Positions 48,467 to 59,405 of a DNA stretch of 64,000 nucleotides are shown here, in pieces. Origin of the DNA: Lysobacter soli (GTDB taxonomy: Bacteria > Pseudomonadota > Gammaproteobacteria > Xanthomonadales > Xanthomonadaceae); assembly GCF_003382285.1 (NCBI RefSeq), contig NZ_QTJR01000003.1, positions 1 through 64,000 on the forward strand. Direction: 5' to 3'. Under the pieces are notes generated by a model that saw only the letters and a list, made by a program, of their open reading frames with translations, ran no database searches and had not been told where the DNA came from. The translations under genes and the position numbers were made by a program. The first letter of the stretch is position 1; every line of letters begins with the position of its first letter.

Positions 48467-49587
48467 TTGGCCTGCTGCATCATGGTCACGAACCGGTCGA
48501 ACAGCGGCGCCACGTCGTGCGGACCGGGGCTCGCTTCCGGGTGTCCCTGGAAGGAGAACGCCGGCGCATCGGTGAGTTCGATGCCCTGGTTGGTGCCGTC
48601 GAAGAGCGAGCGGTGGATCACGCGCACGTTGGCCGGCAGCGTCGCTTCGTCGACCGCGAAGCCGTGGTTCTGCGAGGTGATCATCACCCGGCCCGTGTCG
48701 AGGTCCTGGACCGGATGGTTCGCGCCGTGGTGGCCGTGACCCATCTTCACCGTCTGCGCGCCGGCGGCGAGCGCCAGGAGCTGGTGGCCCAGGCAGATGC
48801 CGAACGTCGGGATCTTCGCGGAGATGAACTCCTTGATCGCCGCGATCGCGTAATCGCACGGCGCCGGGTCGCCCGGGCCGTTGGACAGGAACACGCCGTC
48901 GGGCTTGAGCGCGAACACGTCCGATGCCGGCGTCTGTGCCGGAACCACCGTGAGCTTGCAGCCGCGCTCGGCGAGCATGCGCAGGATGTTGAACTTGACG
49001 CCGTAGTCGTACGCGACGACGTGGAACTTCGGCTCGGCGCAAACGAACGCGTTGTTGTCCAGGTCGAGCTGGCCGTCGGTCCATTCGTACGACTCGCGCA
49101 CGCTGACTTCCTTCGCCAGGTCCATGCCCTTCAGGCCGGGGAACTTGCGCGCGGCCTCGAAGGCCTTGTCGACATCGATCTCGCCCGCCATCAGCGCACC
49201 GTTCTGCGCGCCCTTCTCGCGCAGGATGCGCGTGAGCTTGCGGGTGTCGATGTCGGAGATGGCGACGATGCCGCGAGCGTTGAGCCATTCCGGCAGCGAG
49301 ACCTGGCTGCGCCAGTTGCTGGGACGGCGCGGCACGTTGCGCACGATCAGGCCCGAGGCGAAGCAGCGAGCGGCTTCGTCGTCGTGGTCGGTGCAGCCGG
49401 TGTTGCCGATGTGCGGGTACGTCAGGGTCACCAGCTGACGCGCATACGACGGGTCGGTGACGATTTCCTGGTAGCCGGTGATGGCCGTGTTGAAGACGAC
49501 TTCGCCGACGGAAAGGCCGGGCGCGCCTACGGAAACGCCCTCGAAGAGGGTGCCGTCTTCGAGTGCGAGGATTGCGGGTTGGGTCAC
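48463..49587 (-). CDS. carA: Carbamoyl-phosphate synthase small subunit
   Basis: CarA is the glutaminase subunit that supplies ammonia to CarB. The 374-residue product has an N-terminal car domain ([33 protein letters not shown]) and a class I glutamine amidotransferase domain. The nucleophile is C265 ([13 protein letters not shown]), and the His/Glu pair is in [15 protein letters not shown]. It heads the carA-DUF-carB operon. dapB lies 206 bp upstream, the order seen in E. coli. Confidence 0.97.
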   Translation of the reverse strand: MTQPAILALEDGTLFEGVSVGAPGLSVGEVVFNTAITGYQEIVTDPSYARQLVTLTYPHIGNTGCTDHDDEAARCFASGLIVRNVPRRPSNWRSQVSLPEWLNARGIVAISDIDTRKLTRILREKGAQNGALMAGEIDVDKAFEAARKFPGLKGMDLAKEVSVRESYEWTDGQLDLDNNAFVCAEPKFHVVAYDYGVKFNILRMLAERGCKLTVVPAQTPASDVFALKPDGVFLSNGPGDPAPCDYAIAAIKEFISAKIPTFGICLGHQLLALAAGAQTVKMGHGHHGANHPVQDLDTGRVMITSQNHGFAVDEATLPANVRVIHRSLFDGTNQGIELTDAPAFSFQGHPEASPGPHDVAPLFDRFVTMMQQAK

Positions 49588-49792
49588 GGGGATCGCCTTG
49601 GCTGCCGGGGGGTGCTGACCCTTCCCGTCGCGCAGTCGCCAATAAATCCGGGCTGCAGCAAAGCGCGGACGCGGTGCGGGACCGGTCCGACGGAAGGGGT
49701 TCAGGCGAGCCGGAATTCTAGCGGCCCGGGCCGGGTAACGCCAGCGTCATGTGCATCGAGGCGGGCAATCGGCCCGATTCCGCCTGCCGCGT

Positions 49793-50518
49793 TCAGGCAA
49801 GCAGATCGCGCAGCCGGTAGCGGCCCGGCGCGCGCCCGGCGAGCTTCGCGGCCGCGTGGAGCGCGCCGCGGGCAAAGATGTCGCGGTTGGTGGCGCGATG
49901 GACCAGTTCGATCCGCTCCCCCGGCGCGGTGAACTGCACCAGATGCTCGCCGACGATGTCGCCGGCCCGGAGCGAGGCGTAGCGAGGCGACGCCCCGCCC
50001 AGCACCGCACTCGCGCCCAGCGCCAGCGCGGTGCCCGACGGCGCGTCCTTCTTGTGCACGTGGTGCGATTCGACGATGTCGCAATCCCAGCCCGGCAGCG
50101 CCTGGGCGGCGCGTTCGACCAGTTCGCTCAGGATCGCCACGCCCAGGCTGAAGTTCGCCGCCCACAGCAGCGGGATGCGCTGCGATGCGGATTCCAGCGC
50201 GGACAACTGTGGCGCTTCCAGACCCGTGGTGCCCGATACCAGTGCCGCACCGCGCTCCTCGCACAGTGCAAGGATGGGATCGAAGCCCTGCGGCAGGCTG
50301 AAATCGATGGCGACGTCGAACGCCGGCGCGCCATGCAGTTCGGACGCGGCGAAATGCGCCACGCCGTCCACCACGCGCTGAGCCGGCTGCGAACGCTGCA
50401 CGGCGGCGACAACCACGACGTCGTTGCGTTCGGACGCCAGGCGCAGCAGCGCCTGCCCCATGCGGCCGGATGCGCCGTGAACGAGGATTCGGGTCTGCGG
50501 AGAAGTGTGATCGCTCAT
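49793..50518 (-). CDS. dapB: 4-hydroxy-tetrahydrodipicolinate reductase
   Basis: DapB reduces the dihydrodipicolinate precursor with NAD(P)H in lysine and diaminopimelate synthesis. The 241-residue product has the nucleotide loop VHGASGRMGQALL, the VSGTTGL segment, the catalytic ESHHVHKKDAPSGTAL motif and a C-terminal GRYRLRDLL. The start at 50518 fits the N-terminal fold. A terminator after dnaJ isolates it from the heat-shock operon. Confidence 0.96.
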   Translation of the reverse strand: MSDHTSPQTRILVHGASGRMGQALLRLASERNDVVVVAAVQRSQPAQRVVDGVAHFAASELHGAPAFDVAIDFSLPQGFDPILALCEERGAALVSGTTGLEAPQLSALESASQRIPLLWAANFSLGVAILSELVERAAQALPGWDCDIVESHHVHKKDAPSGTALALGASAVLGGASPRYASLRAGDIVGEHLVQFTAPGERIELVHRATNRDIFARGALHAAAKLAGRAPGRYRLRDLLA

Positions 50519-50587
50519 GCGGGCAGTCTGAAGGCGGGTCTGCGTCGCGACAAGCGCCCGGGCATCAGGCACTAACTTCCAGACAAA

Positions 50588-50613
50588 AAAGCCGCGGACG
50601 ATGCCGCGGCTTT
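50588..50613 (-). terminator. Terminator after dnaJ
   Basis: A perfect 10-bp stem (50588-50597 with 50604-50613); on the minus strand it ends in a run of six T. It closes the hrcA-grpE-dnaK-dnaJ cluster. Confidence 0.88.
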
Positions 50614-50637
50614 CAGGTGTTTCGATCCGTGCGAGCG

Positions 50638-51759
50638 TCAGGACGTCATCCGATCCCAGAAGCCCTTCACGCCATCGAGGAAGGTCGACGCACGCGGCGA
50701 ATGACGACGTGCGCCATCGCCGGCGAAGGTCGCTTCGAACTTCTCCAGCAACTCGCGCTGCTCGGCGGTGAGGTTGACCGGCGTTTCCACCACGGCACGG
50801 CAATACAGATCGCCCGGCTTGCGGCTGCGGACCGACTTCACGCCGCGGTCGCGCAGGCGGAACAGCTTTCCGGTCTGCGTTTCGGCGGGAATGCGCAGTT
50901 CGACTTCGCCTTCCAGCGTCGGCACGCGGATCGTGTCGCCGAGCGCCGCCTGTCCGATGCGCACCGGCACTTCGCAGTGCAGGTCGTCGCCGTCGCGCTG
51001 GAAGATCTCGTGCTCGCGCACGCGCACGTCGACGTACAGGTCGCCCGGCGGCGAACCGGCCGGGCCGGCTTCGCCCTCGCCCGCCAAGCGGATGCGATCG
51101 CCGTTGTCGACGCCGGCGGGGATCTTCACCTGCAGCGTCTTGGTGCGTTCGACACGGCCCTGGCCGTTGCAGTCGGCGCACGGGTTGGGAATCGTCTTGC
51201 CGCGACCGCCGCAATGCGGGCAGGCCTGCTGCATCGAGAAGATGCCGCGCTGGAAACGCACCTGGCCGCGGCCATGGCAGGTCTGGCAGGTTTCGGTCTT
51301 GCCGTCGGCCGAACCCGAGCCGTCGCAGGTCTCGCATTCGTCGAGCGTCGGGATCTCGATGGTCTTCTCGGCGCCGAAGACGGCTTCCTCGAGCGACAGC
51401 TCCATCACGTAGCCGATGTCGGCGCCGCGACGCGGGCCGCGCTGGGCGCCGCCACCGAAGATGTTGCCGAAGATGTCGCCAAAGATGTCGCCCATATCGG
51501 CGTAGCCCTGACCGCCGCCACCGCCCATGCCGTGCTCGAACGCGGCGTGGCCGTGCTGGTCGTAGGCGCGACGGCGGTTGCCGTCAGACAGGACTTCGTA
51601 GGCTTCCTTGCACTCCTTGAACGAAGCTTCCGCGGCGGCATCGCCAGGGTTGCGGTCCGGATGGAACTTCATCGCGCAGCGGCGATAGGCCTTCTTCAGG
51701 TCTTCGTCGCTGGCGTCGCGGGCCACGCCCAGCACTTCGTAGTAGTCGCGTTTGCTCAT
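50638..51759 (-). CDS. dnaJ: Chaperone protein DnaJ
   Basis: DnaJ stimulates DnaK ATPase and delivers substrates. The 373-residue product has the J-domain with HPD ([11 protein letters not shown], residue about 33), a Gly/Phe region, four CxxCxGxG zinc motifs ([32 protein letters not shown]) and the two beta-barrel C-terminal domains. The expected Shine-Dalgarno position is occupied by a GGGATTCG repeat element, so its initiation context is odd. Confidence 0.97.
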   Translation of the reverse strand: MSKRDYYEVLGVARDASDEDLKKAYRRCAMKFHPDRNPGDAAAEASFKECKEAYEVLSDGNRRRAYDQHGHAAFEHGMGGGGGQGYADMGDIFGDIFGNIFGGGAQRGPRRGADIGYVMELSLEEAVFGAEKTIEIPTLDECETCDGSGSADGKTETCQTCHGRGQVRFQRGIFSMQQACPHCGGRGKTIPNPCADCNGQGRVERTKTLQVKIPAGVDNGDRIRLAGEGEAGPAGSPPGDLYVDVRVREHEIFQRDGDDLHCEVPVRIGQAALGDTIRVPTLEGEVELRIPAETQTGKLFRLRDRGVKSVRSRKPGDLYCRAVVETPVNLTAEQRELLEKFEATFAGDGARRHSPRASTFLDGVKGFWDRMTS

Positions 51760-51764
51760 GGAGC

Positions 51765-51879
51765 GATTCGGGATTCGTGATTCGGGATTCGTGAAAACAA
51801 CGGCGGCTCAGACACAGGAAAGGGATCCGGGCACGGAAACTGCTTTTCCGAATCCCGAATCCCCATTCCCGAATCCCGG
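51765..51879. repeat. GGGATTCG repeat and 13-bp inverted repeat between dnaK and dnaJ
   Basis: Two direct copies of the 13-mer GATTCGGGATTCG (51765-51777 and 51779-51791) face an exact inverted copy at 51849-51861 and a partial one at 51868-51879. On the dnaK-dnaJ transcript they can form a 13-bp stem just 5 nt from the dnaJ start codon. Similar GGGATTCG strings are, from memory, dispersed in xanthomonad genomes. Confidence 0.75.
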
Positions 51880-51881
51880 CT

Positions 51882-53804
<1,923 letters not shown>

Positions 53805-53928
53805 GGTGTTGCTCCCTCTCTGATCTTTTGACTGTGCGGCGGCGCGAGGCCGCCTGCTTGAAGGTTGATGGCGGCCACGTGCCGCCGATGTGCGTTATCT
53901 GGGGGGCTCGCGGCCCCGCTTCAAGGCG

Positions 53929-54456
53929 TCAGTCGTGCCTGGCCACCACGACCAGCGCCGGGCGCAGGAGGCGATCGTTCAGCACCCAGCCCTTCTGGTA
54001 GACCTGCACGACGTCGCCGGGCGCGTGGCCGGCGGGATCGACCATGCTCATGGCCTGGTGGCGTTCGGGGTCGAACGGCTGGCCGACCGGGTCGACCATG
54101 GTCAGGCCGTTTTCCGACACCACCTTCAGCAACTGGCGCAACGTCAGCTCCATGCCCTCGCGCAGGTGGGCGGCGGTATCGGCCTGCACGGCGAGGCCGG
54201 CTTCGAGGCTGTCGATCACCGGCAGCAGCTCGGCGAGCAGGCGTTCGTTGGCGAACTTGCGCGCCATGTCGACGTCGCGCGCCATGCGCTTGCGCTGGTT
54301 TTCCAGCTCGGCGCGCTCGCGCAGCGTCTCCTCGCGCAACTGGGTCAGCTCGGCCTGGAGGCCTTCGAGCTGCGTGGCGAGCGCGTCGGGGGTCTCGGTG
54401 TTGGGGGCTGCTTCGGCGGTCTGGTTGGGTTCGCCGGAAGGCGTGCTAGCGGTCAT
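53929..54456 (-). CDS. grpE: Nucleotide exchange factor GrpE
   Basis: GrpE speeds ADP release from DnaK. The 175-residue product has a long N-terminal coiled coil ([29 protein letters not shown]), [21 protein letters not shown] and the C-terminal beta-wing ([14 protein letters not shown]... [21 protein letters not shown]). The ATG at 54456 has GGAG 9 bases upstream, better than in-frame ATGs at 54468 or 54489. A heat-shock-like promoter lies just upstream. Confidence 0.96.
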   Translation of the reverse strand: MTASTPSGEPNQTAEAAPNTETPDALATQLEGLQAELTQLREETLRERAELENQRKRMARDVDMARKFANERLLAELLPVIDSLEAGLAVQADTAAHLREGMELTLRQLLKVVSENGLTMVDPVGQPFDPERHQAMSMVDPAGHAPGDVVQVYQKGWVLNDRLLRPALVVVARHD

Positions 54457-54477
54457 GCGGTGCTCCATCCCTGCGCC

Positions 54478-54506
54478 ATGGGCGCTCAAACATGCTGGAA
54501 TTCAAG
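54478..54506 (-). promoter_or_regulatory. Candidate heat-shock (sigma-32) promoter of grpE
   Basis: On the minus strand CTTGAA (54501-54506) and CCCAT (54478-54482) lie 18 bp apart, slightly longer than the usual sigma-32 spacing. They are 20-50 bases upstream of grpE. No CIRCE element is visible. Confidence 0.4.
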
Positions 54507-54642
54507 GTCTTGCAGCCGCGCTCACAGGCGCGTCAGGGCAGCAATGGGGCCCGCCCCTGCCGGATTCAAGACGGCAATGTCCAACACGAGCGCTCCGGCG
54601 GATGCCGGCCAGCGGCCTCCTCAACGGGATACGCGTGGCCCG

Positions 54643-55695
54643 TTACGAGTCCGGGTTCAGCGCTGCACCGAGCGCGTCCGCCGCGGCCTGCACCACCGGG
54701 ATCACGCGGTCGTAGGCCATGCGCGTGGGGCCGATGACGCCCAGCACGCCCAGCACCGTCCCCGAGCCGGAGGCCACGTACGGGGCGGTCACCAGCGACA
54801 TGCCTTCCAGCGGGGCCAGGCCGGTTTCCTCGCCGATGAAGATGCGCACGCCCGGCGCCTGCACGGTGCGTTCGAGCAGCTGGAGGATCTCCCGCTTGCG
54901 CGAGAAGGTGTCGAACAGGTCGCGCAGGCGGTCCAGGTCGGCCAGCTCCTGCACGCCCATGAGGCGCGTCTGGCCGGCCAGCACCATGTCGTCGCCGCCG
55001 GGCGCGAGCGCCTGCTCGGCCAGTTCGACCGACTGCGCCAGCAGCAGCTGCATCTCGTCCTGCGCGCTGCGCAGTTCCCGCACCAGCGTGGCGCGGATGT
55101 CGGCCACCGTGCGCCCGGCGAAGTGTGCATTGAGGTAGTTCGCCACGCGCTCCAGTTCGCCGGCATCGAACGGCCGGCGCGTGAGCACGATGCGGTTCTG
55201 CACCTCGTTGTCGGCGAAGACCAGGATCGCCAGCACGCGCGAGCCGTCCAGCGGCACGAAGTCGATGCGCCGGAAGGCGAACTGCTCGCGCTTGGGCACG
55301 CTGACCACGCCGACGAAATGGGTCATCGCCGACAGCAGCTCCGACGCGCTGCCCAGCAGCGCCTGCGTCCCCGACCCCGCCGGCAGCTCGCCGCGAAGGC
55401 GCGCGACGTCGGTTTCAGGCAACGGGCGCACCTGCAGCAGCGAGTCGACGAAGAGCCGGTAGCCCTGCGGCGTCGGCACGCGCCCGGCCGAGGAATGCGG
55501 GGCGCTGAGCAGCCCGGCGTCTTCCAGGTCGGCGAGGATGTTGCGGATCGTCGCCGGGCTGACGTCCAGCCCCGCGTGGCGCGCCAGCGTCTGCGACCCG
55601 ATCGGCTCGCCGCTGCGGATGTAGCGGCCGATCAAGGTGCGCAACAACTGGCGTGCGCGCGGGTCGAGGCTGGGATCGGCGGGTTTGCGGCTCAT
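54643..55695 (-). CDS. hrcA: Heat-inducible transcription repressor HrcA
   Basis: HrcA represses chaperone operons by binding CIRCE elements. The 350-residue product has the winged-helix N-terminus (SLDPRARQLLRTLIGRYIRSGEPIGSQTL, then ATIRNILADLEDAGLLSAPHSSAGRVPT). The GAF-like core and a C-terminal segment IGPTRMAYDRVIPVVQAAAD follow. Start 55695 is chosen for family length. No CIRCE sequence was seen in this window, so its local target is unclear. It is the first gene of the heat-shock cluster and divergent from recN. Confidence 0.94.
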   Translation of the reverse strand: MSRKPADPSLDPRARQLLRTLIGRYIRSGEPIGSQTLARHAGLDVSPATIRNILADLEDAGLLSAPHSSAGRVPTPQGYRLFVDSLLQVRPLPETDVARLRGELPAGSGTQALLGSASELLSAMTHFVGVVSVPKREQFAFRRIDFVPLDGSRVLAILVFADNEVQNRIVLTRRPFDAGELERVANYLNAHFAGRTVADIRATLVRELRSAQDEMQLLLAQSVELAEQALAPGGDDMVLAGQTRLMGVQELADLDRLRDLFDTFSRKREILQLLERTVQAPGVRIFIGEETGLAPLEGMSLVTAPYVASGSGTVLGVLGVIGPTRMAYDRVIPVVQAAADALGAALNPDS

Positions 55696-55867
55696 GTCGG
55701 CGATATATGACGGCTGGGTACGGGGCGCAAGTCGGGACGCACGGAGCCCTCCGCCCGGAGCCGCACGCGGCGCCAGCGCACGAAGCGGAACCCCGGTCGC
55801 GATCTCCACCCGTGAGACGCCCCACCGCTATCAAGCCGCAACCCACACAGGGCACAATCGCGCTCCG

Positions 55868-57535
55868 ATGCTCGTCCACCTGTCCCTCAAGCAATTCGCC
55901 GTCGTCACCGAAGCCGAACTGGCCTTCGGTCCCGGCCTGACCGTCATCTCCGGCGAAACCGGCGCGGGCAAGTCGCTGCTGGTCGACGCGCTGGGCCTGA
56001 TCTCCGGCTTGCGCGCCGACAGCGGCGTCGTGCGCCACGGCGCCGATCGCGCCGAACTGGCGGCCGAATTCACCCTCGACGATGTCCCGCTCGCCGCCGC
56101 ATGGCTGCGCGAGCACGAACTCGACGAGGACGACGCCTGCCAGATCCGTCGCGTCATCCGAGCCGACGGCGGCTCGCGCGCCTGGGTCAACGGCCGCCCG
56201 GTCACGCTGGGGCAGCTCGGCGAGCTGGCCGCGCTGCTCGTCGAAATCCACGGGCAGCACGAACACCAGGCGCTCCTCTCGCGCCCGAGCCAGCTCGCGC
56301 TGCTCGACGCGTTCGGCCGCACTGATGCCGAGCGTCGCGCCGTCGAAGCCGCCGCGGCCCGCTGGAGCGCGCTGCTGGCCGAACGCGAAACGCTGCTCGC
56401 GCAGGGCGACGTCTCCGACCGCATCGACTGGCTCGAACACCAGCACGCCGAGCTCGATCGCGAGGAGCTCGCGCCCGAGGCCATCGCGCGCCTCCTGTCC
56501 GATCACCGTCGTCACGCGCACGCCGCGGGGCTGATCGCCGCCTGCGACGGCGCGTTCGCGCAACTCGGCGGCGAGGACGGCCCGTCGCTTTCGCGCACGC
56601 TCCAGCACGTGCGATCGGATCTTGCACGTGTCGCCGAGCACGAGCCGCGGCTTTCCGAAGTCGACGGCATGCTCGATGCGGCGACCATCCAGATCGACGA
56701 AGCGCTCGCCCTGCTCGACCGCGTGCGCAGCGAACTGGACCTGGACCCGTCGGCCTTCGACGCGCTCGAACACCGCCTTGGCCGCCTGCACGAGCTGGCG
56801 CGCAAGCACCGCGTCACGCCAGAACAACTCGCCTCGCATCGCGACGCCATCGCGACCGAACTGGACGTCCTGCGTGGCGCGGGCGTGCGACTGGCAAAAC
56901 TCGATGGCGAGATCGAAACGGCCCGCACCGCGTGGCGTGAGGTCGCGCAGGTGTTGAGCGCGCGGCGCCGCGAGGCCGCGGCGAACCTGGCGTCGAGCAC
57001 GAGCGCGCTGATCGGCGAACTCGGCATGGGCGGCGGACGCTTCGACGTCGAGCTGGAGCCGCTCGAATCCGAACGCCCCGATCCGCAGGGCGCCGAGCGC
57101 GTGGAATTCATGGTGGCGGCGAACCCGGGGCAGCCGGCGCGTCCGCTGCGCAAGGTGGCGTCGGGCGGCGAACTGTCACGTATCTCGCTGGCGATCGAGG
57201 TCGCGGCGCTGGGGCTCGATACCGTGGCGACGATGGTCTTCGACGAGGTCGATACCGGCATCGGTGGCGCCGTGGCGGAGATCGTCGGCCAGAAGCTGCG
57301 CGCGCTTGGAGCGAGCCGGCAGGTGCTGTGCGTCACCCATCTGCCGCAGGTGGCGGCGCAGGGCCATGCGCATTACCGCGTGAGCAAGGCCAAGAGCGAA
57401 GGCGTCACGCAGAGCGCGGTGCAGTTGCTCAAGGCGAAGGAGCGCGAGGAGGAACTGGCGCGCATGCTCGGCGGCGTCGAACTCACGCGCGAGGCGCGTG
57501 CGGCCGCAAAGCGGTTGCTGGCCGACGTGGTGTAA
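55868..57535 (+). CDS. recN: DNA repair protein RecN
   Basis: RecN is an SMC-like ATPase acting in double-strand-break repair. The 555-residue product has Walker A at 29-36 (GETGAGKS), a central coiled coil, the ABC signature KVASGGELSRISLAIE and Walker B MVFDEVDTGIGG. No Shine-Dalgarno precedes ATG 55868, but a -10-like CACAAT ends 9 bases upstream, which would give a leaderless message. It is divergent from hrcA, as in many proteobacteria. No LexA box was recognised. Confidence 0.95.
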   Translation: MLVHLSLKQFAVVTEAELAFGPGLTVISGETGAGKSLLVDALGLISGLRADSGVVRHGADRAELAAEFTLDDVPLAAAWLREHELDEDDACQIRRVIRADGGSRAWVNGRPVTLGQLGELAALLVEIHGQHEHQALLSRPSQLALLDAFGRTDAERRAVEAAAARWSALLAERETLLAQGDVSDRIDWLEHQHAELDREELAPEAIARLLSDHRRHAHAAGLIAACDGAFAQLGGEDGPSLSRTLQHVRSDLARVAEHEPRLSEVDGMLDAATIQIDEALALLDRVRSELDLDPSAFDALEHRLGRLHELARKHRVTPEQLASHRDAIATELDVLRGAGVRLAKLDGEIETARTAWREVAQVLSARRREAAANLASSTSALIGELGMGGGRFDVELEPLESERPDPQGAERVEFMVAANPGQPARPLRKVASGGELSRISLAIEVAALGLDTVATMVFDEVDTGIGGAVAEIVGQKLRALGASRQVLCVTHLPQVAAQGHAHYRVSKAKSEGVTQSAVQLLKAKEREEELARMLGGVELTREARAAAKRLLADVV

Positions 57536-57554
57536 CGGCGCTCATCGCCCACAA

Positions 57555-57581
57555 AAAAAGCCCGCCATCGGCGGGCTTTTT
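57555..57581. terminator. Bidirectional terminator between recN and fur
   Basis: A perfect 12-bp stem with loop ATC (57555-57566 with 57570-57581), flanked by A and T runs, between two convergent genes. Confidence 0.88.
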
Positions 57582-57601
57582 CGTTCGCGGAACCCGGCAG
57601 G

Positions 57602-58018
57602 TCAGACCGCCGGCGCGCCCTTCTTCCGGCGCACGTAGAGGACGAGCGAGTGCTCCTCGATCTCGTAGCCGTGCTTGGCCGCGACCTTGCGCTGCAGCTC
57701 TTCGATCTCCGGGCTTTCGAACTCGATGATCTTGCCGCTGTCGATGTCGACCATGTGGTCGTGGTGATGGCCGCGATCGAGTTCGTACACCGACTGCCCG
57801 GCCTCGAAGTTGTGCTTGAGCACCAGGCCGGCGGCCTCGAACTGCGTGAGCACGCGGTACACCGTCGCCAGGCCGATGTCCTCGCCGTGTTCGAGCAGGT
57901 GGCGGTAGATGTCCTCGGCGGTCATGTGCCGCGGCTTGGCCTGCTCGAGCAGCTCCAGGATCCGCAGGCGCGGATGGGTGACCTTGAGTCCGGCCTTGCG
58001 GAGTTCTTGCGATTCCAT
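57602..58018 (-). CDS. fur: Ferric uptake regulator Fur
   Basis: Fur represses iron-uptake genes when loaded with Fe2+. The 138-residue product has the winged helix (LKVTHPRLRILELLEQ, TAEDIYRHLLEHGEDIGLATVYRVLTQFEAAGL) and the metal-binding HHHDHMVDIDSGKIIEF region. It has no cysteine at all, so the CxxC structural-zinc sites of E. coli Fur are missing. A GAGGGACC ribosome-binding site precedes the ATG. It is divergent from bamE, a pairing known from Xanthomonas (fur-omlA). Confidence 0.96.
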   Translation of the reverse strand: MESQELRKAGLKVTHPRLRILELLEQAKPRHMTAEDIYRHLLEHGEDIGLATVYRVLTQFEAAGLVLKHNFEAGQSVYELDRGHHHDHMVDIDSGKIIEFESPEIEELQRKVAAKHGYEIEEHSLVLYVRRKKGAPAV

Positions 58019-58108
58019 GATGGTCCCTCAACGATGCGGCGCGACCGGTGGCGCCGGAACGGCGGATGAACACGGCCGACCCCGAAGGTGGACGGCCCGA
58101 CTCCGCGC

Positions 58109-58136
58109 TTGGTGGATGCGCCCGGCAGTGTATCAT
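58109..58136 (+). promoter_or_regulatory. Probable bamE promoter
   Basis: TTGGTG (58109-58114) and TATCAT (58131-58136) are separated by 16 bp and lie 30 bp before the bamE start. Confidence 0.55.
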
Positions 58137-58166
58137 CGCCGCGTTATCCGCCTGTCGCAGACACCG

Positions 58167-58571
58167 ATGCCGAAGCACATGCACAAGCTCCTGCTGGTCC
58201 TCTCCATTGCCTTGGTCACCAGCGGCTGCGGCATCCTCTACAAGCAGCCGATCTACCAGGGCAACCTGCTGGAAAAGGCCAACGTCGACCAGCTCCAGAC
58301 CGGCATGAGCAAGCAGCAGGTCACCCTGCTTCTCGGCACACCGTCGATCGACGACCCCTTCCATCACGATCGCTGGGATTACACCGCCACGCAGCGCACC
58401 AACCGCCGCGGCACCACCGAGCAGAAGAACCTCACGGTGTGGTTCGAGAACGACGCCGTCGTGAAGTGGGAAGGCGACTACTTCCCCGAGCAGGACGAGC
58501 AGCTGGCGCGCCAGACGGTCAAGCAGTTCGGCCGCAACCTGCCGAAGGAAAAGGGCAAGAAGGGCCGCTGA
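58167..58571 (+). CDS. bamE: Outer membrane protein assembly factor BamE (OmlA)
   Basis: BamE is a lipoprotein of the BAM complex. The 134-residue product has a lipobox (LVTSGC, lipidated Cys about residue 21) and the SmpA/OmlA core QPIYQGNLLEKANVDQLQTGMSKQQVTLLLGTPSIDDPFHHDRWDY. The C-terminus is Lys-rich. ATG 58167 is used, but 58179 is equally possible. It is divergent from fur. Confidence 0.95.
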   Translation: MPKHMHKLLLVLSIALVTSGCGILYKQPIYQGNLLEKANVDQLQTGMSKQQVTLLLGTPSIDDPFHHDRWDYTATQRTNRRGTTEQKNLTVWFENDAVVKWEGDYFPEQDEQLARQTVKQFGRNLPKEKGKKGR

Positions 58572-58614
58572 TCCGACCTTCGCTCCTGTAGCGCGTCGCT
58601 CCGCAGCGCAAACG

Positions 58615-58641
58615 AAAACCCCGGCTTACGGCCGGGGTTTT
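58615..58641. terminator. Terminator shared by bamE and ratB
   Basis: A perfect 11-bp stem (58615-58625 with 58631-58641), T-rich on the plus strand. The ratB stop codon sits in its loop (58626-58628), so one hairpin serves both convergent genes. Confidence 0.85.
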
Positions 58642-58898
58642 GTTTTGGTCGACTCGGCGCGCCGGCGCCTCGCATCCTTCGGATCGGCGACCAGGGGCCG
58701 CAGCAGTTCGACGCGATCGCCTTCGTGCAACACGGTCTCGCCATCGGCGCGAACGCCAAATACGGCACAGGCCACGATGTCCGCATCGTCCTTCCAGCCG
58801 GAGGCCGCCAACGCCTGCGCGACCGTCGCATCGGCGGGCAACTCGACCCACACCGACTCGAAGCGCCGCGGCCAGGCGCGGACGACCTCGACCTTCAC
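58626..58898 (-). CDS. ratB: RnfH family protein (RatB)
   Basis: A 90-residue ubiquitin-fold protein of the RnfH/UPF0125 family. Features are VKVEVVRAWPRRFESVWVEL, ADIVACAVFGVRA and DRVELLRPLVADPKDARRRRAE. Function is not settled. The GTG at 58898 overlaps the ratA stop by 4 bp (GTGA). ratA-ratB next to smpB is a common housekeeping arrangement. Confidence 0.92.
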   Translation of the reverse strand: MKVEVVRAWPRRFESVWVELPADATVAQALAASGWKDDADIVACAVFGVRADGETVLHEGDRVELLRPLVADPKDARRRRAESTKTKPRP

Positions 58899-59344
58899 GC
58901 CTCTTCGCCCCGGTCGGCCACGCGCACGAAGTCGTCGACCATGCGATCGGCAAGGCTCTGGAACCCCACCGCCATCGCCGGGCCGAGCAGCTTCACCTTC
59001 GGCTCGAAGTTGAGCGTGAGGGTCACCTTGCAGGCGGACTCGTCCAGCGCGTGGAATTCCCAGCGCCCGCCCAGGCTCTGGAACGGGCCGTCGACCAGTT
59101 TCAGGTCGATGTGGTGCGGCGCGCAGGTGGTGTTCTCGGTGGTGAACCAGGTGCGCAGCGCGCCGAAGCCGATGTCCAGCCGCGCCACCATGCGCCCGGT
59201 GCCGTCCTCGTTCACGCCCTCCTCCAGCACCTGCGAGCCCTCGCACCAGCCGAAACGGCGCGAGTAGGCGGCCACGTCGTTCACCAGCGCATACATGCGC
59301 GCGGCGGAGTGTTCGACGAGGGCGGAACGGCGGATGGTCTGCAT
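58895..59344 (-). CDS. ratA: RatA, START/COQ10-like protein
   Basis: A 149-residue SRPBCC/COQ10-domain protein. E. coli RatA was described as blocking 70S ribosome association; other members are linked to ubiquinone function. Motifs are RSALVEHSAARMYALVNDVAAYSRRF, ENTTCAPHHIDLKLVDGPF and KLLGPAMAVGFQSLADRMVDDFV. The start at 59344 matches the family N-terminus. It is divergent from smpB across 61 bp and coupled to ratB. I treat it as a housekeeping protein and not as a toxin-antitoxin system. Confidence 0.92.
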   Translation of the reverse strand: MQTIRRSALVEHSAARMYALVNDVAAYSRRFGWCEGSQVLEEGVNEDGTGRMVARLDIGFGALRTWFTTENTTCAPHHIDLKLVDGPFQSLGGRWEFHALDESACKVTLTLNFEPKVKLLGPAMAVGFQSLADRMVDDFVRVADRGEEA

Positions 59345-59405
59345 GCGGCGGCGATCCTGAAGCGATGAAGTCGCGCGCGGGCCCCGCTTCGGGGACAATG
59401 GCGCG

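Noticed and set aside
53805-55867. CIRCE element expected for HrcA
   Set aside because: No TTAGCACTC-N9-GAGTGCTAA-like inverted repeat is visible upstream of hrcA, grpE or dnaK.
58626-59344. ratA-ratB as a toxin-antitoxin defence module
   Set aside because: Conserved housekeeping location next to smpB and bamE; RatA is a COQ10/START-fold protein, and the gene pair does not vary like a mobile module.
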